Below are positions 8,372 through 17,766 of a stretch of DNA of 64,000 bases, in pieces. This DNA is from Nematocida homosporus. Taxonomy: Eukaryota; Microsporidia. Positions within the stretch are counted from its first letter, which is position 1, and every line of letters starts with the position of its first letter. The DNA lies in NCBI RefSeq assembly GCF_024244095.1, contig NW_026250682.1, positions 1 through 64,000 on the forward strand. The letters run 5' to 3'. The position numbers were made by a program, and so were the translations under genes. Below the pieces are notes generated by a model. It saw nothing but the letters and a program-made list of their open reading frames with translations. It ran no database searches and was not told the DNA's origin.

Positions 8372-9364
8372 TCAATTCAATATCTCCTTCAACCTCTTTT
8401 TGAACCATGGCGAGAAGGAGTTCTGCAGTAACTTTGCACGGAAGATAGGATAGATCTGCCTTACATTCTCGGCAGTCAGTACTTTCATCCCTGAAAAGGA
8501 AACCATAACGTTATGCACCTCTAACCCAGGGAAGACCTGTGAGTCCTTCTCCACGGGAATATCAATCTCCTCCATGGCTTCTATCCATGGGGCGTTTAGA
8601 ATGTTGCTGTAGAGTTTCCGTTTATGCGAAAGACACTCGTACACAGGAATTCGCTTGGATGACAGCACCTGCGTAAGAGACATGTCGCCAGTGCAGCCCG
8701 CAACCAGCTCGCTTTTTAGTAAGAAGTATTCGAAAGCTTCGGGCGAGAGATTCTCGTACGACACCACTCGAACTGTTCTGTTGATTTCTGGGAGGTAGAT
8801 CTGTTGTACTCCATCATCCCCCATTGTGATACGAGCCTTGTTGAAAATACCATGTACTATATCCTTGTGTGCAGCCTCATCTGCTTCTGGCTTCAGCGAT
8901 TGTTGGCTTTTCTGAGACGAGAGGCGGTGCTTCCAACGACTTTCCCCCTTAAGTTTGGCCTCTTCGTAAAAATCAAGCTGGTTCACCAGGAATGTGATGG
9001 GAGTATTTGGGTCTTGATTGTCCAGGCCCTGTAGCTTAGCAATCGGGGCCAAGGCTAGTTTGAGTCTTAAAGCCAGACTCTTGAATGTATTCTTATTAGT
9101 AAACAAGTTGTAATAGGCAAAATGGTACGGCACACCTACGCCTATCTTCTTCTCCAACTGTTTCACATACTCTAAGTTGAACTTCTTTTTGGCCTCTTCT
9201 CCCAGCCTGTTGTAGAATTCGTCGGCACTTACCTTTAGACGCACACAGTCTTCCTCAGAGACACCTAACCCGTACTTCTCTTTGTAGTCCAGAAAGAAGA
9301 TCCGGGTTTCTTGACAGGCACTTCTGCGGTCTTCTTTACGGGTTAGTATTGGGTTAGTATTAGC
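8372..9364 (-). pseudogene. Open frame without a start codon, possible glycosyltransferase-like remnant
   Basis: The frame is open from an in-frame TAA at 9365-9367 to the stop at 8372, but contains no ATG until 8824, deep inside it. The best-looking part is the C-terminal half. It includes Val-Ala-Gly-Cys-Thr-Gly-Asp-Met-Ser-Leu, then Ile-Pro-Val-Tyr-Glu-Cys-Leu-Ser-His-Lys, which recalls the sugar-nucleotide side of GT-B-type glycosyltransferases; that is a pattern impression, not a firm assignment. There is no signal peptide, unlike all its neighbours, and no GAGATA box. The dispersed repeat forms its 5' edge (9341-9364). It may be a 5'-truncated gene or a transferred fragment. If translated from 8824, the product would be about 150 residues. 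Confidence 0.4.
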
Positions 9365-9388
9365 TTAGTATTAGTTTAGTATTGGGTT
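9341..9388 (+). repeat. Dense copy of the dispersed GTTAGTATT repeat
   Basis: Four consecutive units with the core TTAGTATT, two of them carrying GGG and two variant units between. This is a clear example of the repeat that recurs through the window. Confidence 0.7.
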
Positions 9389-9548
9389 CAATTTATTGAT
9401 CAAGAGACTAGTGTTGACTTAATTGAATTACAGGTTAGTATTGAGATAAGTGAATGTGTTAGTAGTGGATTAGTATTGGTGGGGTGTGAGATCTTGAGAT
9501 GTGAATTAAATCGTTCACTGCACCCATCCGTTACTTCACAACTTATAT

Positions 9549-9740
9549 CTACTTCTTTGGACTGGCGGGCCTGGCTGGACGTACTACACTACCAGACGCG
9601 TCGGGATCTTTGGGGCCGCGGCCCTCTAAGTGCCAGTGCAAGCCAGCCAAGGCCAAACTAACTAACCCAAGTACACCGCACGAACACACAAAGAGACCGC
9701 AGTACCAGACCCACGAATGCTTTAGATACCTACTTATCAT
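9549..9740 (-). CDS. Short secreted-family remnant, 63 aa
   Basis: The frame has a perfect TTTTGAGATAGCA box 7 bases upstream of its ATG and a signal peptide (WYCGLFVCSCGVLGLVSLAL, residues 12-31). Part of the signal peptide is encoded by a repeat variant. Only about 30 polar residues follow, ending Pro-Ala-Ser-Pro-Lys-Lys. The family body is absent. As at 6388, the upstream box and signal peptide appear to have outlived the rest of a gene, although a small secreted peptide cannot be excluded. Confidence 0.45.
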   Translation of the reverse strand: MISRYLKHSWVWYCGLFVCSCGVLGLVSLALAGLHWHLEGRGPKDPDASGSVVRPARPASPKK

Positions 9741-9747
9741 GAAAAAT

Positions 9748-9760
9748 TGCTATCTCAAAA
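9748..9760 (-). promoter_or_regulatory. GAGATA box upstream of the 9740 start
   Basis: On the minus strand this reads TTTTGAGATAGCA, 7 bases before the ATG. Confidence 0.55.
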
Positions 9761-10041
9761 CCACAAGGAAATTTTAATCCTAATCTGTAAATAGTGCCAT
9801 GGGTACTTGAATACTTTCCTCTACCCAGTATTTCGTTAGTATTTCGTTACTATTGGGTTAGTGACATACCCATGTGAATGGGTCCCTCTTAATCAACACC
9901 AACCCAATGCAACACTAACCCAATAATACCAACACAATGCAATACCAACACAATGCAATACCAACACAATACGACATTTTATTTTATACTAACCTGACAA
10001 TTTCCTTTTATGGTAATTTTCTACGATCGAATTACTTAAGA

Positions 10042-10049
10042 TTTTTTAG
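10042..10049 (+). promoter_or_regulatory. TTTTTTAG box upstream of the M16-like gene
   Basis: The box lies 14 bases before the ATG at 10064. The same octamer lies 2 bases before the Sof1 ATG (43003-43010) and 22 bases before the eL24 ATG (44651-44658). Its role in start-site selection is inferred. Confidence 0.4.
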
Positions 10050-10063
10050 CCTTCCTTTAACCC

Positions 10064-13000
10064 ATGAATAAGCGACTAAGGAGCCCACTGGACAATCTAA
10101 TCTTGTCTCTCTTATTTATTCTAAGCTTGTTTAAGATATCATATCAAACTGTGAATTCTGACGATCAGCAAGTACAACTTCCTCTGCATTCCAGCTTTAT
10201 TTTACCTAATGGCCTTAAAGGCCTTGTTATTAACCAACCAGAGAGTTCAATAACCCACGTTAGTATTGCCATCAGGAAACACCTACATGCCACCTCGGCC
10301 CAAAACAAGGGGCTCAGCTGCTTTTTAAATGTGGCCCTCAAATATAAGTTAGACCCCAACAACCACAACGACGCTGAGTTTAAAGAATTCCTAGCCCAGC
10401 CCAATATCTACAAAACCACCGATATGGGTAATTTCCTTATTATCGAGTTCTTCGCAAAGAAATCTCAAAGTCTAATTCCATTGAAGCTCTTAACATCAGT
10501 TATTGTCACTCCACCTACTCTAGAAGAAGCTTCCCAAATCAATGACACCTACCTTGCAAAACATCACCCCACCCCACCCACACCAGGTGTTATTGAGAAC
10601 AAAATCATTGCGTTATGGAACAGTATATTCTGTTTGTCGACTATTAGGCTTGCAATTGCCACCCCTTGCCAACCAGTAGAGATAGTTGATTTGCTGACGA
10701 ACGAGTATAAAGACCTCGATCAAACATCTGAGCCAAAAATGTACATCCCTTCTAAGACCAAGGTGTTGAAAGATTTGCTAAGCACTAGAAGGGATAATAC
10801 CCCAACTCAAAGCGAAAGCACAACGATCACTCTTTTTATTCCACTTCTCAACGATATCAAAAACAAAACTAGGCAGCCTATCATTGACTTACTCCATTTA
10901 TTAACCTGTTGCAACAAAATCTACGACGGCTTTCTTCAATATTCAGGCAACATTTGGGCTCAACTCAAGGAGATACCTAGAATTACTCTGAAACTCATAC
11001 CTAGTGTTTATCTCGTCATAGAAATAGACAATAAGGATAGAGTTGATCCTTCTGAGGCTCTAGATCTAGTGGATGGTTTCTTCCAAGCTATCAAGGCAAC
11101 CTACAAACAATCATACTCGAAGATAGGCTGGTGCCACAAAACTATTATAAACTCGACCAGACTAGCACCCATGAAGATGGAATTGCCCTGTATCCCTAAT
11201 CTAGTCTCGGTCTACCTGTTCTTTGCGGACGTGCATGATATCATTAAGTTCATCTACACGCCTATATCTCACTCCCAGAAGATTTGCAACATAGATGATC
11301 TGCTTGAAATGGCAATGAAACGAGAACTTTGGATTGTTAGAAGAGATGCCCCTAATTCTCATCAGGGCGTATTAGCAAACCAAGCATCGGGACGTTCATA
11401 TGTTCAGCCGGTGCCCAAAGCAACTTTGAGGGTCGGGAGAATCAAAAACATTATCTGCCTATGCAACACCGAATCTATGCCGCAACAAACCAACAATACT
11501 GCCTTGGGTAACCACCAGTCTAGCTCTTCCAATCTCAATCCTATCTTTTCATCACAAAATAGTGCTTCTCGGGCCAATAGGCCTTTCCAAGTCGCCAGTG
11601 CCCGCGCATACCCTACCAGCTCGAACAACATTGCTCTAGCGCAGGCCACAGCTAACAACATCACGCATAGCAAATATGAAGAGCCTGGTCTTGAGGCGCA
11701 CAGTTTCATTGAAAACAACCACGAAGGACATTCGACGGTTAGTATCGTATTGACCAACCGCAGTTACCTTAGCACCATTCACAGTTATATCTGGCAAGTT
11801 ACTCACGTACTAGCAGTATTAGAAGAGGCCAATGTTCAATATCTGTCTCTAATTGGGGTTAGCGACGTTCTTATCGAAGCCGAGGTTAAGGAAGATGGTA
11901 AGTTCGTGGTTGTCCTCCGTGGATCAGCCCCAGACATCAAACATATGGTCCAGATGTTCTTTTCACTCTACAAATATCACCAAATCACTCTTAAACGGTT
12001 AAAAATAGCAGTGCATAGGACAACTAACTTCTTTTTGACTGAATTCTACCGAAGAGGATCAACTCGACCAAATCCGCTATTCGCAGAGGTTTGGAATTGT
12101 CTGGGCAGAACACCTCTTGATTGCTACCAGTACATTAGAAAGATCGGCATCAACTATGCTACTCCGCTTATTGAGGATGCTTTAATCAATATAAGAGCTG
12201 AAAATGTGCCACAAGATCTCTTCCACGCAATAATCAAATTAGTCAAAGCCTATATTAAGCCCTGGGTGTACACCAACTACCAGTTAATTGGCAACCATAG
12301 CACGCAGCATCATTCAGGAAAGAAATCAGAAGAGATTTCGGCCCTTATTGGATACTTCCAGATTGATCCAATGGCCAAATTAGGCGTAACAAACTACCAT
12401 ATGTTGGCATACTATTTATTGCTCAAGCAATTCCCACCAAGTGACCTCACTAACCAGGATGTTGTTAAGGCCGTCCAAGATTGGGAGGGTTCTCTTGCAC
12501 CCGCCAGCACATCAGCAGCACCAATTCCAGAATCTCCTATACTAAGCTTTGATCAAAGGATTATCGAAAACCTTGAAAGCGCCATTACTTTCTTCGACGA
12601 TACTATTGTTCTGACTCTTACACTCAACGGACGATACAGCCCAGCTAGACTTTTGCATGCAACTACGGCCTATTCCCAGTACTTAACTTGGGTAGCTGCC
12701 ACTATGACTTCGGCACAGTTGGCGGTTTGCAAAGAGAGGGCGCTGCACGAGTTTGATATTCTCATGAAGACCGGCGGGATATTCGAAGATAGACCTTTGC
12801 TCTTCCAATGCAATGACTTCTGGCGAGAGTTCGACTATAAGAGAAAGTTCGCAGATGTTCTCAACAAAATGGCTTTAGATAAAGTCCGAGAGTTTATCTT
12901 ATACCATTGCATGAAACCTCTTACCGTGATACATAAGAGACCTCGGCCACTATCACTAGACCAACCCAATCCACCTCAACCTAAAACCGCCCAAAGACGA

Positions 13001-13069
13001 GCAGTAACTGACCCTTTAGATGACCTTGATCCTAGTTGCTCTGTTAAAAGGCTCAATCTAAACAGCTAA
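10064..13069 (+). CDS. Secreted M16 (insulinase-like) protein lacking the zinc motif, 1001 aa
   Basis: The length and the start of the first domain match the insulysin branch of M16 peptidases: Leu-Pro-Asn-Gly-Leu at 47-51, a hydrophobic strand, then Gly-Leu-Ser-Cys-Phe-Leu-Asn-Val at 83-90 where active enzymes have Gly-Leu-x-His-Phe-Leu-Glu-His. All three key residues of HxxEH are replaced (Cys, Asn, Val), so it should not bind catalytic zinc. Later segments (about 560-660) look like the repeated M16 half-domains. A hydrophobic N-terminus (residues 11-26, NLILSLLFILSLFKIS) is a signal peptide or anchor. The C-terminal 50 residues are Pro/Ser-rich with basic patches. It is one of only two plus-strand genes in the first 36 kb. 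It is probably a non-catalytic binding scaffold; the substrate is unknown. Confidence 0.7.
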   Translation: MNKRLRSPLDNLILSLLFILSLFKISYQTVNSDDQQVQLPLHSSFILPNGLKGLVINQPESSITHVSIAIRKHLHATSAQNKGLSCFLNVALKYKLDPNNHNDAEFKEFLAQPNIYKTTDMGNFLIIEFFAKKSQSLIPLKLLTSVIVTPPTLEEASQINDTYLAKHHPTPPTPGVIENKIIALWNSIFCLSTIRLAIATPCQPVEIVDLLTNEYKDLDQTSEPKMYIPSKTKVLKDLLSTRRDNTPTQSESTTITLFIPLLNDIKNKTRQPIIDLLHLLTCCNKIYDGFLQYSGNIWAQLKEIPRITLKLIPSVYLVIEIDNKDRVDPSEALDLVDGFFQAIKATYKQSYSKIGWCHKTIINSTRLAPMKMELPCIPNLVSVYLFFADVHDIIKFIYTPISHSQKICNIDDLLEMAMKRELWIVRRDAPNSHQGVLANQASGRSYVQPVPKATLRVGRIKNIICLCNTESMPQQTNNTALGNHQSSSSNLNPIFSSQNSASRANRPFQVASARAYPTSSNNIALAQATANNITHSKYEEPGLEAHSFIENNHEGHSTVSIVLTNRSYLSTIHSYIWQVTHVLAVLEEANVQYLSLIGVSDVLIEAEVKEDGKFVVVLRGSAPDIKHMVQMFFSLYKYHQITLKRLKIAVHRTTNFFLTEFYRRGSTRPNPLFAEVWNCLGRTPLDCYQYIRKIGINYATPLIEDALINIRAENVPQDLFHAIIKLVKAYIKPWVYTNYQLIGNHSTQHHSGKKSEEISALIGYFQIDPMAKLGVTNYHMLAYYLLLKQFPPSDLTNQDVVKAVQDWEGSLAPASTSAAPIPESPILSFDQRIIENLESAITFFDDTIVLTLTLNGRYSPARLLHATTAYSQYLTWVAATMTSAQLAVCKERALHEFDILMKTGGIFEDRPLLFQCNDFWREFDYKRKFADVLNKMALDKVREFILYHCMKPLTVIHKRPRPLSLDQPNPPQPKTAQRRAVTDPLDDLDPSCSVKRLNLNS

Positions 13070-13651
13070 CCCAGATAATAAACATCACTTGGCTAAATAA
13101 GCACTAGTAGTAGTCAATTTAACATACTTAACCTCTTATTGGGTTAGTATTCTATGCTTTATCTAATTGAGTTGGTGTTATAAAAATCCGCATCTTAGTT
13201 TAACCCAATTCAACTTGCTTTTTCAAAATCACTATCTTATTTATCATTTTTAAATAGCCTTATTGCATCTGGCTATCTATATTTTTATTTGTAAAAAGCA
13301 TGTCACTATCTCTACTTATGAATAACTTCTTATCTCTACATGCTTAGTGTAGCTTGAGATGCTCATTAAAACCTTCTAAACTAATACCAAGTCAATACTA
13401 ACTCAACGCAATACTAACTCAACGCAATACTAACCCAATAAGAGTATAGACAAAAATAGCTCGCGTTATTTATTTGTTGGCTAACGGTCTGACTTTGAAG
13501 TTGGTTCTTTTCTTAGTATCAGTTGTTCGAAACGCACCGAAGCAGCATTCGCCCAACCCACCAGCCCAATACTTTGATCTCACAATCAATAAATTGAACC
13601 CAAACTAAACCCAAACAAACCCAAACCAAACCCACCTCAACCGAACCTAAT
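13070..13651. other. Intergenic spacer, 582 bases
   Basis: This lies between convergent genes. No gene is seen. It contains tandem CAATACTAACTCAACG units near 13390-13442 and AAACCCAAAC-type repeats near 13600-13640. Confidence 0.5.
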
Positions 13652-15676
13652 CTAACTAGATTGCGGACTGGTAGTTGCTACGTTTTGGTGCTCTGCATTC
13701 TTCATCTCTTTATCAAGTTTCTCTACCTCCGCATCTAGCTCTTCTATCAGCTCCTCTAACTCATTTAGCCCCTTTGCCTCTTTCAGCTCTTTTGCCAGCT
13801 TCTCAAACTCCTCTTCCGCGGCACCCAGTTCCTTTCTCAGTTGGGCGAGTCTCTTTTGCATTTCTAAATCTTCCGGCTCTTTTGTCTCTTTCTGTGCCTC
13901 TTCTAGCCCTTTTACCTCTTTCAGTGTCTCTTTCAGCTCTTCTAGCTCTTTTGCCAATTGCGCTACCTTTTGCCGTGTCTCTATCTGCTTGGCCCTCTTG
14001 TTTATTGATGCGTCCAGTCCCTCTATTGCTGCCGCCAATGCCTCCTCGCTCTCTTTCAGCCGCTGATTGGTCATATCCAATCTTCTCTTTGACTTTATCT
14101 GTTTTACCACATCCTCTAGCTGCTCTACGTCATCCACTTCAGTGGCCGCTGATGTACTTGATTTCGGTGATTCGGTCACATCTAGCTGCTCTAATTCATC
14201 CACTTCAGTGGCCGCTGATGTACTTGGTTTCGGTGATTCGGTCGCATCTAACTTCTCTACTTCATCCGCTTCAGTGGCCGCTGATGTACTTGATTTCGGT
14301 GATTCCGCCACATCTAGCTGCTCTTCTTCATCCACTTCAGAGGCCACTGATGTACTTGATTTCGGTGATTCCGCCACATCTAGCTGCTCTTCTTCATCCA
14401 CTTCAGAGGCCACTGATGTATTTGGTTTCGGTGATTCGGTCACATCTAGCTGCTGCTTTTCTCCTTCCGTCGCTATCTGTTGCTCATTCTCCAGCTCTTC
14501 GACCTCTTCTATCTTTTCGTGCCCAGTGACTACTAACTCTTCATATTTTGGGTTAACCGTTATATTCTTGTGTTGTGATTTCTTTGGGTTTTGGGACTTT
14601 TCATACTCTTTAAAGGACTTGATGAGCTGGCTGCTATCTCGTTGAAACTTCTTGTTCTCATTGTAGCCCAAGTAATTCTGCATGGCTTTCTGAAAATGGG
14701 CTATTTCCCTCTTTTCTATCACTATCTTGTACTCATTATCCCTAGCATGTCTCAAACGAACAGCATCTTCAAAGGAAAACCGGGCATCCCAGGCCATATC
14801 TCTAAGGGTCTGTTTGTGCTTAATAAAAACGAACGTCTTCCTTTTGCTGTCATACATGTAGTTGAGGCCATAACTGTACAGCTCTCTGTTGAGTGGGTGC
14901 ATGCCGTTGACGAGAGGGGCTTGGTATAAATTGCGGCCTTGGGTTAGTGTTCGACTGACCTGGCTATAAATAACAGCAGGCGTGGTTGGTGTTTGGTTGT
15001 CAGAGGATTCGCTTTCGACTGGTTTCTTAGGGCCCATTACTGCCCTTTCAAGCTCATCAACTTCGTCCGGAGTAAACACCTTTTGATGAATCCACCGAGC
15101 GAGAATATCAGCCAATTCCATGTGCTCTGGCAGAACAGTTGTTTGGGTTATTTGCTTAGCATAGGGCTTCTCGTTTAGAGTGACGTATAACGCAATCAAA
15201 TTGGGAATATCCTTAGTAATACTAAGCTGTAAAAATAGAGAATTACTATTGGGCTTAGACAGCTCAACCAGCAGAGCTGCGGTCTGTTTAACTAAATCTA
15301 AGTCATTGGGTGAAAAGAGGAGTTCATCATAAAAGCCAGATCTCAGAAACTTGGCTTTGACTGCTTTATCTTTGATAGATTTCAATGGGGTCCCGATACT
15401 CTTCTTCTTCCAAAACATCCAGGATTTACTGGATGGGCACCACAGTATTCTCTTTGGCCCGTCAGTTAAGAACCGGATGTGGCCATTGTTATACTCTTTT
15501 AGCATCTTTTGGGCCCAAACAAAGTTGAGTTTGGCTAGATCTTCCAAAGTCGGTGGAGTCCTGTTGAGTCTCTCTGATTCGCCTCCTGTGGCAGTTACTA
15601 AATTGCTGATCATGAACAGGCAAAGGCTAATCGCCAATACTAATTCAAATCCAATTCGTCTTTTTTGATTATGCAT
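13652..15676 (-). CDS. Secreted repeat and coiled-coil protein, 674 aa
   Basis: I use the ATG at 15676 (Met-His-Asn-Gln-Lys-Arg-Arg); the preceding open codons contain no ATG. A signal peptide follows (FELVLAISLCLFMISNLVTA). Residues of about 30-345 form a conserved front half shared with the protein at 17767-19668: both carry His-Pro-Leu-Asn, Leu-Asn-Tyr-x-Tyr-Asp, Ala-x-Arg-Leu-x-His-Ala-x-Asp-Asn-x-Tyr. Five 22-residue tandem repeats (core LDVAESPKSSTSVASEVDE) follow, then about 150 residues of Lys/Glu-rich coiled coil. A variant box (TTTGAGATCACA) lies just before the ATG. The paralogue ends in membrane helices instead, so the family swaps C-terminal modules. Function is unknown; an exported interaction protein is an inference. 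Confidence 0.8.
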   Translation of the reverse strand: MHNQKRRIGFELVLAISLCLFMISNLVTATGGESERLNRTPPTLEDLAKLNFVWAQKMLKEYNNGHIRFLTDGPKRILWCPSSKSWMFWKKKSIGTPLKSIKDKAVKAKFLRSGFYDELLFSPNDLDLVKQTAALLVELSKPNSNSLFLQLSITKDIPNLIALYVTLNEKPYAKQITQTTVLPEHMELADILARWIHQKVFTPDEVDELERAVMGPKKPVESESSDNQTPTTPAVIYSQVSRTLTQGRNLYQAPLVNGMHPLNRELYSYGLNYMYDSKRKTFVFIKHKQTLRDMAWDARFSFEDAVRLRHARDNEYKIVIEKREIAHFQKAMQNYLGYNENKKFQRDSSQLIKSFKEYEKSQNPKKSQHKNITVNPKYEELVVTGHEKIEEVEELENEQQIATEGEKQQLDVTESPKPNTSVASEVDEEEQLDVAESPKSSTSVASEVDEEEQLDVAESPKSSTSAATEADEVEKLDATESPKPSTSAATEVDELEQLDVTESPKSSTSAATEVDDVEQLEDVVKQIKSKRRLDMTNQRLKESEEALAAAIEGLDASINKRAKQIETRQKVAQLAKELEELKETLKEVKGLEEAQKETKEPEDLEMQKRLAQLRKELGAAEEEFEKLAKELKEAKGLNELEELIEELDAEVEKLDKEMKNAEHQNVATTSPQSS
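14124..14453 (-). repeat. Coding minisatellite, five 66-bp units
   Basis: Five near-identical in-frame 66-base units encode 22-residue repeats in the protein at 13652-15676. Units differ mainly by Thr/Ala, Pro/Ser and Val/Ala swaps, indicating recent amplification. Confidence 0.85.
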
Positions 15677-15855
15677 TTGTGATCTCAAATTTAGCTATAG
15701 TTTATAGTTATAAATTTCCATATTGGGAAATAAACTTTATTTTAATTGACCGGTTAACTACTCCTGAATTCAATCTAAATAGTCCGATTAATTGCAAACA
15801 CGTGTTGCGTTTATTTATACCCCGTTGTCGTAGTACAACACAGCCTAACACAATA

Positions 15856-17415
15856 CTAACACAATACTAACCCACCCCTAGAAGAATCCCACACCACTCT
15901 TAACTCATGCATTTCAAGAAGATCTTGAGTTTGTTGTTTTGCAACATCAAGATAAGTCAGCAACTGTTTGCCAAAGATATTCGAGCTTGAATGCATTTCC
16001 GAGGGGGGAATATTAGACATAATTGCTTGTCTTATTTCCTCTGTATAGATGCGATAGGAGTAGAGGCTCTTGTGATGGGCTACAAGAGCGTATTTCATAA
16101 TGGCGTCGATAGAGTTGATTTGGTTCAAATGGATTTGGTATAAATATAGTCCAGCATCACTGATCACGAACTCCTTAGGCCTCTTTTCCAAATGGCGTGC
16201 GATTGTTTCACTCTGTAGGATCAGCTGGGTTAGCTTGTTTTGGACCGCAGCCTCTTTGGTCTTCAAAAACGCACGGAATGCGCTCGTTTGGTCAATGTCA
16301 CTAACTAACACCCGCGGTTTAGAGTCCATCTTTATCGAAAGCTTCATAAGTAGGCATAATTGGTTGAGCCGGCCAAAGCATGCACCCAAGCTGTCTACAT
16401 CGGCTGTTCCCGATGTACCCTCGTGTGTCCCTCTGACCATCGTTATCTCGACATTTTCAACCCATCCGTCATTTAGTTCAATGTCTACTATCAGTGCATT
16501 CTCATGGCCATCCTCAATAGACAGATAGAAATATTGCAAGAAACGCATGGGACTTATCCGTTCAAAGGCCTGCAGAAACGTTGTTTGCCATTGACTGACA
16601 TATACCACAAGGTACTTGAGGTCCGCAACAAGACCCGCATCAATCGAATCAATTTGGGCATACGGCATATCCAGCGTCAGGCATTGCAATGGCAAACCAT
16701 CAACGGAACCCGACCCAATACTAACTCCTTCCAATGCAATTCTCTTTACTTTCTCATCATGAATTATTATGCCAAGAGTGTGTGTTTTCTGGTGCAGCAC
16801 TCCAGAGAGATGAGCAAGGCTTATACAATCTTCCTTGCTATCCTCAATAAACCAATAAACTGCGCTGAACTTCTCTCGATTTTGGCCAAGTATCTTTTGG
16901 GTTAACAGCGGAGTCTCCTTGTCACTGTCTGGGTTGGTAGTGGGTGAATTTATAATCACCAGATACGATTGGATGATCTGCACACTAGCTAGTACAAGCA
17001 ATTCTTTGCATTCGTCTGGAGTTGGACTGGTCAGACTCACTTGGTCAGACCACTCGATTATCATTCCAATTGGAACAGTATCGACTTTGGTTTTGGTTAT
17101 TTCCAAATCGATCTTCTTCTGAATATTTTCTATCTCGGACTCTCCAATCCTACTCCTCTCAAGCCGCAGATAAATCAAGGACGAACCTCTAATCTTCCCT
17201 GAGCCACTGGCAGGCGAACTTGCAGCATCCGGCAGTCCCATGTCCACTTGGAATATATAAGCTTTCTTATTGTCGCCGTTTATAGCCTGATCCTGCTCAT
17301 TGTATTGGGAGGTGTTGATACAAACTCTATCTTCCTCCATCTCTTTCTTCTTCAGGCAGATGCAAACCAATCCCCAGCACCCTAGCAATAGTCGCGATAA
17401 AACACCACAGCCCAT
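15856..17415 (-). CDS. Secreted LRR-like protein, 519 aa
   Basis: The start chosen is the ATG at 17415: it gives a short signal peptide (CGVLSRLLLGCWGLVCICL), and GAGATAAG lies immediately 5' of it. The upstream open codons have no ATG. The protein has scattered Leu-rich strands such as Leu-Gln-Cys-Leu-Thr-Leu-Asp-Met-Pro-Tyr-Ala. This matches Leu-Glu-Arg-Leu-Thr-Leu-Tyr-Met-Pro-His-Ala in the protein at 20626-22557, and the order of following segments is also shared, so the two are paralogues. An irregular leucine-rich repeat fold is likely but not proven. Short Ser-Pro-Thr-Thr-Asn-Pro and Gly-Val-Ser-Ile-Gly stretches come from dispersed-repeat DNA. Function is unknown. Confidence 0.75.
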   Translation of the reverse strand: MGCGVLSRLLLGCWGLVCICLKKKEMEEDRVCINTSQYNEQDQAINGDNKKAYIFQVDMGLPDAASSPASGSGKIRGSSLIYLRLERSRIGESEIENIQKKIDLEITKTKVDTVPIGMIIEWSDQVSLTSPTPDECKELLVLASVQIIQSYLVIINSPTTNPDSDKETPLLTQKILGQNREKFSAVYWFIEDSKEDCISLAHLSGVLHQKTHTLGIIIHDEKVKRIALEGVSIGSGSVDGLPLQCLTLDMPYAQIDSIDAGLVADLKYLVVYVSQWQTTFLQAFERISPMRFLQYFYLSIEDGHENALIVDIELNDGWVENVEITMVRGTHEGTSGTADVDSLGACFGRLNQLCLLMKLSIKMDSKPRVLVSDIDQTSAFRAFLKTKEAAVQNKLTQLILQSETIARHLEKRPKEFVISDAGLYLYQIHLNQINSIDAIMKYALVAHHKSLYSYRIYTEEIRQAIMSNIPPSEMHSSSNIFGKQLLTYLDVAKQQTQDLLEMHELRVVWDSSRGGLVLC

Positions 17416-17426
17416 CTTATCTCTTT
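17416..17426 (-). promoter_or_regulatory. GAGATAAG box that fixes the 17415 start
   Basis: On the minus strand AAAGAGATAAG abuts the ATG at 17415. This favours that start over any codon further upstream. Confidence 0.5.
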
Positions 17427-17766
17427 GTAAAAGTAATTTGGCCTTTTTATAGAGACAACGATCAATATGCAACTATGATATGCTGTGCTGGCTTGAACCA
17501 GCTGGTATAAGTATCCCATTTGTTTTAATTAAGTTACTCACGAGAAGATCCTTTCCTCTTGATTTGGGCCACTTTACTAATCCAGTACTAAGTCGCTCGT
17601 AGATGCCGATATATATCTTTAAATTACTTCTATACCCTCTCAATCCTAATCGAATACTAAACCCAATATTTTTTGTTTATTGATATCTAGTCCATTGCTA
17701 GCTTCTATCTTTCTTAGAGTTCGGTTAGTGTGGTATTAGTATTGGATTGGATTGGATTGGTGTGGG
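17416..17766. other. Intergenic spacer
   Basis: No gene is seen beyond the box at its left end. It contains TATATATC near 17609-17616 and a TATTGGATTGGATTGG repeat at about 17740-17760. Confidence 0.45.

Larger units (their letters stand above)
9741..10063. other. Divergent intergenic spacer
   Basis: This spacer separates the minus-strand remnant ending at 9740 from the plus-strand M16-like gene. It has an ACACAATGCAATACCA direct repeat near 9935-9970 and a TTTTTTAG box at 10042-10049. No gene is seen. Confidence 0.5.

Noticed and set aside
13675..14529. A 284-codon plus-strand open frame
   Set aside because: It is the antisense of the repeat and coiled-coil region of the 13652 gene; Leu/Pro-rich low complexity mirrors the tandem repeats.
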